From assembly GCA_964057225.1 (NCBI GenBank), contig OZ059898.1, forward strand, positions 10,540,001 through 10,604,000: a stretch of DNA of 64,000 nucleotides, given 5' to 3'. The translations under genes and the position numbers were made by a program. The notes under the pieces were generated by a model. It ran no database searches, had not been told where the DNA came from, and was given only the letters and a program-made list of their open reading frames with translations. This stretch comes from Auanema rhodensis. Lineage: Eukaryota; Nematoda; Chromadorea; Rhabditida; Rhabditidae. Each line of letters opens with the position of its first letter. Position 1 is the stretch's first letter. Shown here in pieces: positions 33,631-47,860 of the stretch.

Positions 33631-34193
33631 ACTTCATTTTTATAAAAAAATATCATTTATATTTTATAAAGACTGTTTTAGTTCAACAGTTTTACTCGCT
33701 TTAACAGTTTTACTTTACTTTTGTTGGAATTTCAAGTGTTATAATCAAATTAGGAAACAAGAAGTGTTTCTCTTTGATTTTTTTTCTTTGTTTAATCTTA
33801 ATCATGGAAACTTTTAATAAAAACTGTTACCATATTTTAGCTGACAATCAGTTAATAGTAGAGAGAGCTAAACTTTATTTTTTTTCTTAAACTTACAATT
33901 GTCTTCAAATCGCTCAACTTTTTTCGTCGCTTTCTCTATTTTATTCTACTGTTTTTGGAATTTCAAGTATTATAATCAAATAAGTAAACAAGAAGTGTTT
34001 CTCTTTGATTTTTTTTCTTTGTTTAATCTTAATCATGGAAACTTTCAATAAAAACTGTTACCTTATTTTAGCCGATAATCAGTTAATAGTTGAGATAGCT
34101 GAACTTTAATTCTTTTCTAAAACTTACAATTCTCTTCAAATCAGTAGAACTTGACTTTTCATCATTTTTCGGAAACAATCTAACATTTTCGAA

Positions 34194-34264
34194 GCATCGG
34201 TGGTTCAGTGGTAGAATGCTCGCCTGCCACGCGGGCGACCCGGGTTCGATTCCCGGCCGATGCA
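34194..34264 (+). tRNA. tRNA-Gly-GCC: tRNA-Gly(GCC), canonical
   Basis: Reference sequence; 1,961 bp from its sister at 32,233, with the same CATCATTTTTCGG flank. Confidence 0.97.
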
Positions 34265-35520
34265 ACTTCATTTTTATAAAAAAATATCATTTATATTTTA
34301 TAAAGACTGTTTTAGTTCAACAGTTTTACTCGCTTTAACAGTTTTACTTTACTTTTGTTGGAATTTCAAGTATTATAATCAAATAAGTAAACAAGAAGTG
34401 TTTCTCTTTGATTTTTTTTCTTTGTTTAATCTTAATCATGGAAACTTTCAATAAAAACTGTTACCTTATTTTAGCCGATAATCAGTTAATAGTACAGATA
34501 GCTGAACTTTAATTTTTTTCTTCAACTTACAATTGTCTTCAAATCGTTCAACAGTTTTACTCGCTTGAATAGTTTTACTTTACTTTTGTTGGAATTTCAA
34601 GTGTTATAATCAAATTAGAAAACAAGAAGTGTTTCTCTTTGATTTTTTTTCTTTGTTTAATCTTAATCATGGAAACTTTTAATAAAAACTGTTACCATAT
34701 TTTAGCCGACAATCAGTTAATAGTAGAGAGAGCTAAACTTTAATTCTTTTCTTCAACTTACAATTGTCTTCAAATCGTTCAACAGTCTTGCTCGCTTGAA
34801 TAGTTTTACTTTACTTTTGTTGGAATTTCAACTGTTATAATCAAATTAGAAAACAAGAAGTGTTTCTCTTTGATTTTTTTTCTTTGTTTAATCTTAGTCA
34901 TGGAAACTTTTAATAAAAACTGTTACCATATTTTAGCCGACAATCAGTTAATAGTAGAGAGAGCTAAACTTTAATTTTTTTCTTCAACTTACAATTGTCT
35001 TCAAATCGTTCAACAGTTTTACTCGCTTGAATAGTTTTACTTTACTTTTGTTGGAATTTCAAGTGTTATAATCAAATTAGAAAACAAGAAGTGTTTCTCT
35101 TTGATTTTTTTTCTTTGTTTAATCTTAATCATGGAAACTTTTAATAAAAACTGTTACCATATTTTAGCCGACAATCAGTTAATAGTAGAGAGAGCTAAAC
35201 TTTATTTTTTTTCTTAAACTTACAATTGTCTTCAAATCGCTCAACTTTTTTCGTCGCTTTCTCTATTTTATTCTACTGTTTTTGGAATTTCAAGTATTAT
35301 AATCAAATAAGTAAACAAGAAGTGTTTCTCTTTGATTTATTTTCTTTGTTTAATCTTAATCATGGAAACTTTCAATAAAAACTGTTACCTTATTTTAGCC
35401 GATAATCAGTTAATAGTAGAGATAGCTGAACTTTAATTCTTTTCTAAAACTTACAATTCTCTTCTAATCAGTAGAACTTGACTTTTCATAATTTTTCGGA
35501 AACAATCTAACATTTTCGAA

Positions 35521-35591
35521 GCATCGGTGATTCAGTGGTAGAATGCTCGCCTGCCACGCGGGCGACCCGGGTTCGATTCCTGGCCGATGCA
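35521..35591 (+). tRNA. tRNA-Gly-GCC: tRNA-Gly(GCC), G10A/C63U variant
   Basis: Same two pairing-preserving changes as at 33,560; 1,961 bp from it. Confidence 0.93.
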
Positions 35592-36154
35592 ACTTCATTT
35601 TTATAAAAAAATATCATTTATATTTTATAAAGACTGTTTTAGTTCAACAGTTTTACTCGCTTTAACAGTTTTACTTTACTTTTGTTGGAATTTCAAGTGT
35701 TATAATCAAATTAGGAAACAAGAAGTGTTTCTCTTTGATTTTTTTTCTTTGTTTAATCTTAATCATGGAAACTTTTAATAAAAACTGTTACCATATTTTA
35801 GCTGACAATCAGTTAATAGTAGAGAGAGCTAAACTTTATTTTTTTTCTTAAACTTACAATTGTCTTCAAATCGCTCAACTTTTTTCGTCGCTTTCTCTAT
35901 TTTATTCTACTGTTTTTGGAATTTCAAGTATTATAATCAAATAAGTAAACAAGAAGTGTTTCTCTTTGATTTTTTTTCTTTGTTTAATCTTAATCATGGA
36001 AACTTTCAATAAAAACTGTTACCTTATTTTAGCCGATAATCAGTTAATAGTTGAGATAGCTGAACTTTAATTCTTTTCTAAAACTTACAATTCTCTTCAA
36101 ATCAGTAGAACTTGACTTTTCATCATTTTTCGGAAACAATCTAACATTTTCGAA

Positions 36155-36225
36155 GCATCGGTGGTTCAGTGGTAGAATGCTCGCCTGCCACGCGGGCGAC
36201 CCGGGTTCGATTCCCGGCCGATGCA
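36155..36225 (+). tRNA. tRNA-Gly-GCC: tRNA-Gly(GCC), canonical
   Basis: Reference sequence; third member of the 32,233 series. Confidence 0.97.
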
Positions 36226-37480
36226 ACTTCATTTTTATAAAAAAATATCATTTATATTTTATAAAGACTGTTTTAGTTCAACAGTTTTACTCGCTTTAAC
36301 AGTTTTACTTTACTTTTGTTGGAATTTCAAGTATTATAATCAAATAAGTAAACAAGAAGTGTTTCTCTTTGATTTTTTTTCTTTGTTTAATCTTAATCAT
36401 GGAAACTTTCAATAAAAACTGTTACCTTATTTTAGCCGATAATCAGTTAATAGTACAGATAGCTGAACTTTAATTTTTTTCTTCAACTTACAATTGTCTT
36501 CAAATCGTTCAACAGTTTTACTCGCTTGAATAGTTTTACTTTACTTTTGTTGGAATTTCAAGTGTTATAATCAAATTAGAAAACAAGAAGTGTTTCTCTT
36601 TGATTTTTTTTCTTTGTTTAATCTTAATCATGGAAACTTTTAATAAAAACTGTTACCATATTTTAGCCGACAATCAGTTAATAGTAGAGAGAGCTAAACT
36701 TTAATTCTTTTCTTCAACTTACAATTGTCTTCAAATCGTTCAACAGTCTTGCTCGCTTGAATAGTTTTACTTTACTTTTGTTGGAATTTCAACTGTTATA
36801 ATCAAATTAGAAAACAAGAAGTGTTTCTCTTTGATTTTTTTCTTTGTTTAATCTTAGTCATGGAAACTTTTAATAAAAACTGTTACCATATTTTAGCCGA
36901 CAATCAGTTAATAGTAGAGAGAGCTAAACTTTAATTTTTTTCTTCAACTTACAATTGTCTTCAAATCGTTCAACAGTTTTACTCGCTTGAATAGTTTTAC
37001 TTTACTTTTGTTGGAATTTCAAGTGTTATAATCAAATTAGAAAACAAGAAGTGTTTCTCTTTGATTTTTTTTCTTTGTTTAATCTTAATCATGGAAACTT
37101 TTAATAAAAACTGTTACCATATTTTAGCCGACAATCAGTTAATAGTAGAGAGAGCTAAACTTTATTTTTTTTCTTAAACTTACAATTGTCTTCAAATCGC
37201 TCAACTTTTTTCGTCGCTTTCTCTATTTTATTCTACTGTTTTTGGAATTTCAAGTATTATAATCAAATAAGTAAACAAGAAGTGTTTCTCTTTGATTTAT
37301 TTTCTTTGTTTAATCTTAATCATGGAAACTTTCAATAAAAACTGTTACCTTATTTTAGCCGATAATCAGTTAATAGTAGAGATAGCTGAACTTTAATTCT
37401 TTTCTAAAACTTACAATTCTCTTCTAATCAGTAGAACTTGACTTTTCATAATTTTTCGGAAACAATCTAACATTTTCGAA

Positions 37481-37551
37481 GCATCGGTGATTCAGTGGTA
37501 GAATGCTCGCCTGCCACGCGGGCGACCCGGGTTCGATTCCTGGCCGATGCA
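37481..37551 (+). tRNA. tRNA-Gly-GCC: tRNA-Gly(GCC), G10A/C63U variant
   Basis: Third consecutive G10A/C63U gene of the 1,961-bp series. One T replaces A in the flank (TATATTTTTTAAAG), giving a second T-run downstream of the normal terminator. Confidence 0.93.
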
Positions 37552-38807
37552 ACTTCATTTTTATAAAAAAATATCATTTATATTTTTTAAAGACTGTTTT
37601 AGTTCAACAGTTTTACTCGCTTTAACAGTTTTACTTTACTTTTGTTGGAATTTCAAGTGTTATAATCAAATTAGGAAACAAGAAGTGTTTCTCTTTGATT
37701 TTTTTTCTTTGTTTAATCTTAATCATGGAAACTTTTAATAAAAACTGTTACCATATTTTAGCCGACAATCAGTTAATAGTAGAGAGAGCTAAACTTTATT
37801 TTTTTTCTTAAACTTACAATTGTCTTCAAATCGCTCAACTTTTTTCGTCGCTTTCTCTATTTTATTCTACTGTTTTTGGAATTTCAAGTATTATAATCAA
37901 ATAAGTAAACAAGAAGTGTTTCTCTGTGATTTTTTTTCTTTGTTTAATCTTAATCATGGAAACTTTCAATAAAAACTGTTACCTTATTTTAGCCGATAAT
38001 CAGTTAATAGTAGAGATAGGTGAACTTTAATTCTTTTCTAAAACTTACAATTGTCTTCAAATCGTTCAACAGTCTTGCTCGCTTGAATAGTTTTACTTTA
38101 CTTTTGTTGGAATTTCAACTGTTATAATCAAATTAGAAAACAAGAAGTGTTTCTCTTTGATTTTTTTTCTTTGTTTAATCTTAGTCATGGAAACTTTTAA
38201 TAAAAACTGTTACCATATTTTAGCCGACAATCAGTTAATAGTAGAGAGAGCTAAACTTTAATTTTTTTCTTCAACTTACAATTGTCTTCAAATCGTTCAA
38301 CAGTTTTACTCGCTTGAATAGTTTTACTTTACTTTTGTTGGAATTTCAAGTGTTATAATCAAATTAGAAAACAAGAAGTGTTTCTCTTTGATTTTTTTTC
38401 TTTGTTTAATCTTAATCATGGAAACTTTTAATAAAAACTGTTACCATATTTTAGCCGACAATCAGTTAATAGTAGAGAGAGCTAAACTTTATTTTTTTTC
38501 TTAAACTTACAATTGTCTTCAAATCGCTCAACTTTTTTCGTCGCTTTCTCTATTTTATTCTACTGTTTTTGGAATTTCAAGTATTATAATCAAATAAGTA
38601 AACAAGAAGTGTTTCTCTTTGATTTTTTTTCTTTGTTTAATCTTAATCATGGACACTTTCAATAAAAACTGTTACCTTATTTTAGCCGATAATCAGTTAA
38701 TAGTAGAGATAGCTGAACTTTAATTCTTTTCTAAAACTTACAATTGTCTTCAAATCAGTAGAACTTGACTTTTCATAATTTTTCGGAAACAATCTAACAT
38801 TTTCGAA

Positions 38808-38878
38808 GCATCGGTGGTTCAGTGGTAGAATGCTCGCCTGCCACGCGGGCGACCCGGGTTCGATTCCCGGCCGATGCA
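38808..38878 (+). tRNA. tRNA-Gly-GCC: tRNA-Gly(GCC), canonical
   Basis: Reference sequence, 1,327 bp (n=4) from the previous gene. The following monomer is a hybrid (CTTTACTGTTTTTGG) also found after the genes at 49,188 and 54,784, marking the three as relatives. Confidence 0.97.
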
Positions 38879-40365
38879 ACTTCATTTTTATAAAAAAATA
38901 TCATTTATATTTTATAAAGACTGTTTTAGTTCAACAGTTTTACTCGCTTTAACAGTTTTACTTTACTGTTTTTGGAATTTCAAGTATTATAATCAAATAA
39001 GTAAACAAGAAGTGTTTCTCTTTGATTTTTTTTCTTTGTTTAATCTTAATCATGGAAACTTTTAATAAAAACTGTTACCATATTTTAGCCGACAATCATT
39101 AAATAGTAGAGAGAGCTAAACTTTAATTTTTTTCTAATACTTACAATTGTCTTCAAATCGTTCAACAGTTTTACTCGCTTGAATAGTTTTACTTTACTTT
39201 TGTTGGAATTTCAAGTGTTATAATCAAATTAGAAAACAAGAAGTGTTTCTCTTTGATTTTTTTTCTTTGTTTAATCTTAATCATGGAAACTTTTAATAAA
39301 AACTGTTACCATATTTTAGCCGACAATCAGTTAATAGTAGAGAGAGCTAAACTTTAATTTTTTTCTTCAACTTACAATTGTCTTCAAATCGTTCAACAGT
39401 CTTGCTCGCTTGAATAGTTTTACTTTACTTTTGTTGGAATTTCAACTGTTATAATCAAATTAGAAAACAAGAAGTGTTTCTCTTTGATTTTTTTTCTTTG
39501 TTTAATCTTAGTCATGGAAACTTTTAATAAAAACTGTTATCATATTTTAGCCGACAATCAGTTAATAGTAGAGAGAGCTAAACTTTAATTTTTTTCTTCA
39601 ACTTACAATTGTCTTCAAATCGTTCAACAGTTTTACTCGCTTGAATAGTTTTACTTTACTTTTGTTGGAATTTCAAGTGTTATAATCAAATTAGAAAACA
39701 AGAAGTGTTTCTCTTTGATTTTTTTTCTTTGTTTAATCTTAATCATGGAAACTTTTAATAAAAACTGTTATCATATTTTAGCCGACATTCAGTTAATAGT
39801 AGAGAGAGCTAAACTTTAATTTTTTTCTTCAACTTACAATTGTCTTCAAATCGTTCAACAGTTTTACTCGCTTGAATAGTTTTACTTTACTTTTGTTGGA
39901 ATTTCAAGTGTTATAATCAAATTAGAAAACAAGAAGTGTTTCTCTTTGATTTTTTTTCTTTGTTTAATCTTAATCATGGAAACTTTTGATAAAAACTGTT
40001 ACCATATTTTAGCCGATAATCAGTTAATAGTAGAGAGAGCTAAACTTTATTTTTTTTCTTAAACTTACAATTGTCTTCAAATCGCTCAACTTTTTTCGTC
40101 GCTTAATCTATTTTATTCTACTGTTTTTGGAATTTCAAGTATTATAATCAAATAAGTAAACAAGAAGTGTTTCTCTTTGATTTTTTTTCTTTGTTTAATC
40201 TTAATCATGGAAACTTTCAATAAAAACTGTTACCTTATTTTAGCCGATAATCAGTTAATAGTAGAGATAGCTGAACTTTAATTCTTTTCTAAAACTTACA
40301 ATTCTCTTCAAATCAGTAGAACTTGACTTTTCATAATTTTTCGGAAACAATCTAACATTTTCGAA

Positions 40366-40436
40366 GCATCGGTGGTTCAGTGGTAGAATGCTCGCCTGCC
40401 ACGCGGGCGACCCGGGTTCGATTCCCGGCCGATGCA
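40366..40436 (+). tRNA. tRNA-Gly-GCC: tRNA-Gly(GCC), canonical
   Basis: Reference sequence, 1,558 bp (n=5) from the previous gene; related to the gene at 56,111. Confidence 0.97.
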
Positions 40437-41461
40437 ACTTCATTTTTATAAAAAAATATCATTTATATTTTATAAAGACTGTTTTAGTTCAACAGTTTTA
40501 CTCGCTTTAACAGTTTTACTTTACTTTTGTTGGAATTTCAAGTGTTATAATCAAATTAGGAAACAAGAAGTGTTTCTCTTTGATTTTTTTTCTTTGTTTA
40601 ATCTTAGTCATGGAAACTTTTAATAAAAACTGTTACCATATTTTAGCCGACAATCAGTTAATAGTAGAGAGAGCTAAACTTTAATTTTTTTCTTCAACTT
40701 ACAATTGTCTTCAAATCGTTCAACAGTCTTGCTCGCTTGAATAGTTTTACTTTACTTTTGTTGGAATTTCAACTGTTATAATCAAATTAGAAAACAAGAA
40801 GTGTTTCTCTTTGATTTTTTTACTTTGTTTAATCTTAATCATGGAAACTTTTAATAAAAACTGTTACCATATTTTAGCCGACAATCATTAAATAGTAGAG
40901 AGAGCTAAACTTTAATTTTTTTCTAATACTTACAATTCTCTTCAAATCGTTCAACTGTTTTTGTCGCTTTCTCAATTTTATTCTACTGTTTTTGGAATTT
41001 CAAGTATTATAATCAAATAAGTAAACAAGAAGTGTTTCTCTTTGATTTTTTTTCTTTGTTTAATCTTAATCATGGAAACTTTTAATAAAAACTGTTACCA
41101 TATTTTAGCCGACAATCATTAAATAGTAGAGAGAGCTAAACTTTAATTTTTTTCTAATACTTACAATTCTCTTCAAATCGTTCAACTGTTTTTGTCGCTT
41201 TCTCAATTTTATTCTAGTGTTTTTGGAATTTCAAGTATTATAATCAAATAAGTAAACAAGAAGTGTTTCTCTTTGATTTATTTTCTTTGTTTAATCTTAA
41301 TCATGGAAACTTTCAATAAAAACTGTTACCTTATTTTAGCCGATAATCAGTTAATAGTAGAGATAGCTGAACTTTAATTCTTTTCTAAAACTTACAATTC
41401 TCTTCAAATCAGTAGAACTTGACTTTTCATAATTTTTCGGAAACAATCTAACATTTTCGAA

Positions 41462-41532
41462 GCATCGGTGGTTCAGTGGTAGAATGCTCGCCTGCCACGC
41501 GGGCGACCCGGGTTCGATTCCCGGCCGATGCA
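41462..41532 (+). tRNA. tRNA-Gly-GCC: tRNA-Gly(GCC), canonical
   Basis: Reference sequence, 1,096 bp (n=3) from the previous gene; related to 57,207 at an offset of 15,745 bp. Confidence 0.97.
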
Positions 41533-42092
41533 ACTTCATTTTTATAAAAAAATATCATTTATATTTTATAAAGACTGTTTTAGTTCAACAGTTTTACTCG
41601 CTTTAACAGTTTTACTTTACTTTTGTTGGAATTTCAAGTGTTATAATCAAATTAGGAAACAAGAAGTGTTTCTCTTTGATTTTTTTTTGTTTAATCTTAA
41701 TCATGGAAACTTTTAATAAAAACTGTTACCATATTTTAGCCGACAATCAGTTAATAGTAGAGAGAGCTAAACTTTATTTTTTTTCTTAAACTTACAATTG
41801 TCTTCAAATCGCTCAACTTTTTTCGTCGCTTTCTCTATTTTATTCTACTGTTTTTGGAATTTCAAGTATTATAATCAAATAAGTAAACAAGAAGTGTTTC
41901 TCTTTGATTTTTTTTCTTTGTTTAATCTTAATCATGGAAACTTTCAATAAAAACTGTTACCTTATTTTAGCCGATAATCAGTTAATAGTAGAGATAGCTG
42001 AACTTTAATTCTTTTCTAAAACTTACAATTCTCTTCAAATCAGTAGAACTTGACTTTTCATAATTTTTCGGAAACAATCTAACATTTTCGAA

Positions 42093-42163
42093 GCATCGGT
42101 GGTTCAGTGGTAGAATGCTCGCCTGCCACGCGGGCGACCCGGGTTCGATTCCCGGCCGATGCA
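42093..42163 (+). tRNA. tRNA-Gly-GCC: tRNA-Gly(GCC), canonical
   Basis: Reference sequence. The spacing of 631 bp is n=1 minus a short loss in the T-rich tract near 41,685, a loss also seen at its relative 57,838. Confidence 0.97.
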
Positions 42164-42603
42164 ACTTCATTTTTATAAAAAAATATCATTTATATTTTAT
42201 AAAGACTGTTTTAGTTCAACAGTTTTACTCGCTTTAACAGTTTTACTTTACTTTTGTTGGAATTTCAAGTGTTATAATCAAATTAGGAAACAAGAAGTGT
42301 TTCTCTTTGATTTTTTTTCTTTGTTTAATCTTAATCATGGAAACTTTCAATAAAAACTGTTACCTTATTTTAGCCGATAATCAGTTAATAGTACAGATAG
42401 CTAAACTTTAATTTTTTTCTTCAACTTACAATTGTCTTCAAATCGTTCAACAGTTTTACTCGCTTGAATAGTTTTACTTTACTTTTGTTGGAATTTCAAG
42501 TGTTATAATCAAATTAGAAAACAAGAAGTGTTTCTCTTTGATTTTTTTTCTTTGTTTAATCTCAATCATGGAAACTTTTAATAAAAACTGTTATCATATT
42601 TTA

Positions 42604-42834
42604 GCCGACAATCATTAAATAGTAGAGAGAGCTAAACTTTAATTTTTTTCTAATACTTACAATTCTCTTCAAATCGTTCAACTGTTTTTGTCGCTTTCTC
42701 AATTTTATTCTACTGTTTTTGGAATTTCAAGTATTATAATCAAATAAGTAAACAAGAAGTGTTTCTCTTTGATTTTTTTTCTTTGTTTAATCTTAATCAT
42801 GGAAACTTTTAATAAAAACTGTTACCATATTTTA
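42604..42834 (+). repeat. Reference 231-bp monomer
   Basis: One representative tRNA-free monomer, from one GCCGACAATCATT block to the next. It contains a T-rich tract (TTTGATTTTTTTTCTTTG), a small inverted repeat AGAA-GTGT-TTCT, and the cassette integration site, read here as CAAATC^GTTCAAC. I recognise no gene or known satellite family in it. Confidence 0.8.
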
Positions 42835-44112
42835 GCCGACAATCATTAAATAGTAGAGAGAGCTAAACTTTATTTTTTTTCTAATACTTACAATTCTCTT
42901 CAAATCGTTCAACTGTTTTTGTCGCTTTCTCAATTTTATTCTACTGTTTTTGGAATTTCAAGTATTATAATCAAATAAGTAAACAAGAAGTGTTTCTCTT
43001 TGATTTTTTTTCTTTGTTTAATCTTAATCATGGAAACTTTTAATAAAAACTGTTACCATATTTTAGCCGACAATCATTAAATAGTAGAGAGAGCTAAACT
43101 TTAATTTTTTTCTAATACTTACAATTCTCTTCAAATCGTTCAACTGTTTTTGTCGCTTTCTCAATTTTATTCTACTGTTTTTGGAATTTCAAGTATTATA
43201 ATCAAATAAGTAAACAAGAAGTGTTTCTCTTTGATTTTTTTTCTTTGTTTAATCTTAATCATGGAAACTTTTAATAAAAACTGTTACCATATTTTAGCCG
43301 ACAATCATTAAATAGTAGAGAGAGCTAAACTTTATTTTTTTTCTAATACTTACAATTCTCTTCAAATCGTTCAACTGTTTTTGTCGCTTTCTCAATTTTA
43401 TTCTACTGTTTTTGGAATTTCAAGTATTATAATCAAATAAGTAAACAAGAAGTGTTTCTCTTTGATTTTTTTTCTTTGTTTAATCTTAATCATGGAAACT
43501 TTTAATAAAAACTGTTACCATATTTTAGCCGACAATCATTAAATAGTAGAGAGAGCTAAACTTTAATTTTTTTCTAATACTTACAATTCTCTTCAAATCG
43601 TTCAACTGTTTTTGTCGCTTTCTCAATTTTATTCTAGTGTTTTTGGAATTTCAAGTATTATAATCAAATAAGTAAACAAGAAGTGTTTCTCTTTGATTTA
43701 TTTTCTTTGTTTAATCTTAATCATGGAAACTTTTAATAAAAACTGTTACCATATTTTAGCCGACAATCATTAAATAGTAGAGAGAGCTAAACTTTAATTT
43801 TTTTCTAATACTTACAATTCTCTTCAAATCGTTCAACTGTTTTTGTCGCTTTCTCAATTTTATTCTAGTGTTTTTGGAATTTCAAGTATTATAATCAAAT
43901 AAGTAAACAAGAAGTGTTTCTCTTTGATTTATTTACTTTGTTTAATCTTAATCATGGAAACTTTCAATAAAAACTGTTACCTTATTTTAGCCGATAATCA
44001 GTTAATAGTAGAGATAGCTGAACTTTAATTCTTTTCTAAAACTTACAATTCTCTTCAAATCAGTAGAACTTGACTTTTCATAATTTTTCGGAAACAATCT
44101 AACATTTTCGAA

Positions 44113-44183
44113 GCATCGGTGGTTCAGTGGTAGAATGCTCGCCTGCCACGCGGGCGACCCGGGTTCGATTCCCGGCCGATGCA
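44113..44183 (+). tRNA. tRNA-Gly-GCC: tRNA-Gly(GCC), canonical
   Basis: Reference sequence, 2,020 bp (n=7) from the previous gene. The intervening monomers at 42,600-43,990 are a nearly homogeneous run of one subtype. Confidence 0.97.
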
Positions 44184-45208
44184 ACTTCATTTTTATAAAA
44201 AAATATCATTTATATTTTATAAAGACTGTTTTAGTTCAACAGTTTTACTCGCTTTAACAGTTTTACTTTACTTTTGTTGGAATTTCAAGTGTTATAATCA
44301 AATTAGGAAACAAGAAGTGTTTCTCTTTGATTTTTTTTCTTTGTTTAATCTTAATCATGGAAACTTTCAATAAAAACTGTTACCTTATTTTAGCCGATAA
44401 TCAGTTAATAGTACAGATAGCTAAACTTTAATTTTTTTCTTCAACTTACAATTGTCTTCAAATCGTTCAACAGTTTTACTCGCTTGAATAGTTTTACTTT
44501 ACTTTTGTTGGAATTTCAAGTGTTATAATCAAATTAGAAAACAAGAAGTGTTTCTCTTTGATTTTTTTTCTTTGTTTAATCTCAATCATGGAAACTTTTA
44601 ATAAAAACTGTTATCATATTTTAGCCGACAATCATTAAATAGTAGAGAGAGCTAAACTTTAATTTTTTTCTAATACTTACAATTCTCTTCAAATCGTTAA
44701 ACTGTTTTTGTCGCTTTCTCAATTTTATTCTACTGTTTTTGGAATTTCAAGTATTATAATCAAATAAGTAAACAAGAAGTGTTTCTCTTTGATTTTTTTT
44801 CTTTGTTTAATCTTAATCATGGAAACTTTTAATAAAAACTGTTACCATATTTTAGCCGACAATCATTAAATAGTAGAGAGAGCTAAACTTTAATTTTTTT
44901 CTAATACTTACAATTCTCTTCAAATCGTTCAACTGTTTTTGTCGCTTTCTCAATTTTATTCTAGTGTTTTTGGAATTTCAAGTATTATAATCAAATAAGT
45001 AAACAAGAAGTGTTTCTCTTTGATTTATTTACTTTGTTTAATCTTAATCATGGAAACTTTCAATAAAAACTGTTACCTTATTTTAGCCGATAATCAGTTA
45101 ATAGTAGAGATAGCTGAACTTTAATTCTTTTCTAAAACTTACAATTCTCTTCAAATCAGTAGAACTTGACTTTTCATAATTTTTCGGAAACAATCTAACA
45201 TTTTCGAA

Positions 45209-45279
45209 GCATCGGTGGTTCAGTGGTAGAATGCTCGCCTGCCACGCGGGCGACCCGGGTTCGATTCCCGGCCGATGCA
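45209..45279 (+). tRNA. tRNA-Gly-GCC: tRNA-Gly(GCC), canonical
   Basis: Reference sequence, 1,096 bp (n=3) from 44,113. The sequence after both genes is nearly identical for several hundred bases. Confidence 0.97.
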
Positions 45280-46535
45280 ACTTCATTTTTATAAAAAAAT
45301 ATCATTTATATTTTATAAAGACTGTTTTAGTTCAACAGTTTTACTCGCTTTAACAGTTTTACTTTACTTTTGTTGGAATTTCAAGTGTTATAATCAAATT
45401 AGGAAACAAGAAGTGTTTCTCTTTGATTTTTTTTCTTTGTTTAATCTTAATCATGGAAACTTTCAATAAAAACTGTTACCTTATTTTAGCCGATAATCAG
45501 TTAATAGTACAGATAGCTAAACTTTAATTTTTTTCTTCAACTTACAATTGTCTTCAAATCGTTCAACAGTTTTACTCGCTTGAATAGTTTTACTTTACTT
45601 TTGTTGGAATTTCAAGTGTTATAATCAAATTAGAAAACAAGAAGTGTTTCTCTTTGATTTTTTTTCTTTGTTTAATCTCAATCATGGAAACTTTTAATAA
45701 AAACTGTTATCATATTTTAGCCGACAATCATTAAATAGTAGAGAGAGCTAAACTTTAATTTTTTTCTAATACTTACAATTCTCTTCAAATCGTTAAACTG
45801 TTTTTGTCGCTTTCTCAATTTTATTCTACTGTTTTTGGAATTTCAAGTATTATAATCAAATAAGTAAACAAGAAGTGTTTCTCTTTGATTTTTTTTCTTT
45901 GTTTAATCTTAATCATGGAAACTTTTAATAAAAACTGTTACCATATTTTAGCCGACAATCATTAAATAGTAGAGAGAGCTAAACTTTATTTTTTTTCTAA
46001 TACTTACAATTCTCTTCAAATCGTTCAACTGTTTTTGTCGCTTTCTCAATTTTATTCTACTGTTTTTGGAATTTCAAGTATTATAATCAAATAAGTAAAC
46101 AAGAAGTGTTTCTCTTTGATTTTTTTTCTTTGTTTAATCTTAATCATGGAAACTTTTAATAAAAACTGTTACCATATTTTAGCCGACAATCATTAAATAG
46201 TAGAGAGAGCTAAACTTTAATTTTTTTCTAATACTTACAATTCTCTTCAAATCGTTCAACTGTTTTTGTCGCTTTATCAATTTTATTCTAGTGTTTTTGG
46301 AATTTCAAGTATTATAATCAAATAAGTAAACAAGAAGTGTTTCTCTTTGATTTATTTTCTTTGTTTAATCTTAATCATGGAAACTTTCAATAAAAACTGT
46401 TACCTTATTTTAGCCGATAATCAGTTAATAGTAGAGATAGCTGAACTTTAATTCTTTTCTAAAACTTACAATTCTCTTCAAATCAGTAGAACTTGACTTT
46501 TCATAATTTTTCGGAAACAATCTAACATTTTCGAA

Positions 46536-46606
46536 GCATCGGTGGTTCAGTGGTAGAATGCTCGCCTGCCACGCGGGCGACCCGGGTTCGATTCCCGGCC
46601 GATGCA
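46536..46606 (+). tRNA. tRNA-Gly-GCC: tRNA-Gly(GCC), canonical
   Basis: Reference sequence, 1,327 bp (n=4) from the previous gene. The flank carries CAGTTTCACTCGC, shared with 51,670 and 57,207. Confidence 0.97.
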
Positions 46607-47860
46607 ACTTCATTTTTATAAAAAAATATCATTTATATTTTATAAAGACTGTTTTAGTTCAACAGTTTCACTCGCTTTAACAGTTTTACTTTACTTTTGT
46701 TGGAATTTCAAGTGTTATAATCAAATTAGGAAACAAGAAGTGTTTCTCTTTGATTTTTTTTTTGTTTAATCTTAATCATGGAAACTTTTAATAAAAACTG
46801 TTACCATATTTTAGCCGACAATCAGTTAATAGTAGAGAGAGCTAAACTTTATTTTTTTTCTTAAACTTACAATTGTCTTCAAATCGCTCAACTTTTTTCG
46901 TCGCTTTCTCTATTTTATTCTACTGTTTTTGGAATTTCAAGTATTATAATCAAATAAGTAAACAAGAAGTGTTTCTCTTTGATTTTTTTTCTTTGTTTAA
47001 TCTTAATCATGGAAACTTTCAATAAAAACTGTTACCTTATTTTAGCCGATAATCAGTTAATAGTAGAGATAGCTGAACTTTAATTCTTTTCTAAAACTTA
47101 CAATTCTCTTCAAATCGTTCAACAGTCTTGCTCGCTTGAATAGTTTTACTTTACTTTTGTTGGAATTTCAACTGTTATAATCAAATTAGAAAACAAGAAG
47201 TGTTTCTCTTTGATTTTTTTTCTTTGTTTAATCTTAGTCATGGAAACTTTTAATAAAAACTGTTACCATATTTTAGCCGACAATCAGTTAATAGTAGAGA
47301 GAGCTAAACTTTAATTTTTTTCTTCAACTTACAATTGTCTTCAAATCGTTCAACAGTTTTACTCGCTTGAATAGTTTTACTTTACTTTTGTTGGAATTTC
47401 AAGTGTTATAATCAAATTAGAAAACAAGAAGTGTTTCTCTTTGATTTTTTTTCTTTGTTTAATCTTAATCATGGAAACTTTTAATAAAAACTGTTACCAT
47501 ATTTTAGCCGACAATCAGTTAATAGTAGAGAGAGCTAAACTTTATTTTTTTTCTTAAACTTACAATTGTCTTCAAATCGCTCAACTTTTTTCGTCGCTTT
47601 CTCTATTTTATTCTACTGTTTTTGGAATTTCAAGTATTATAATCAAATAAGTAAACAAGAAGTGTTTCTCTTTGATTTATTTTCTTTGTTTAATCTTAAT
47701 CATGGAAACTTTCAATAAAAACTGTTACCTTATTTTAGCCGATAATCAGTTAATAGTAGAGATAGCTGAACTTTAATTCTTTTCTAAAACTTACAATTCT
47801 CTTCAAATCAGTAGAACTTGACTTTTCATAATTTTTCGGAAACAATCTAACATTTTCGAA

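Larger units (their letters stand above)
31599..38030 (+). repeat. 1,961-bp higher-order repeat, about three copies
   Basis: tRNA genes alternate at 1,327 and 634 bp. Starts at 32,233, 34,194 and 36,155 are 1,961 bp apart, as are 33,560 and 35,521; 37,481 follows at 1,960. Shared private variants include the G10A/C63U tRNA allele, TTGAGATAGC just upstream of alternate genes, and CATCATTTTTCGG in their 5' flanks. Agreement stops about 550 bp after 37,481. Confidence 0.85.
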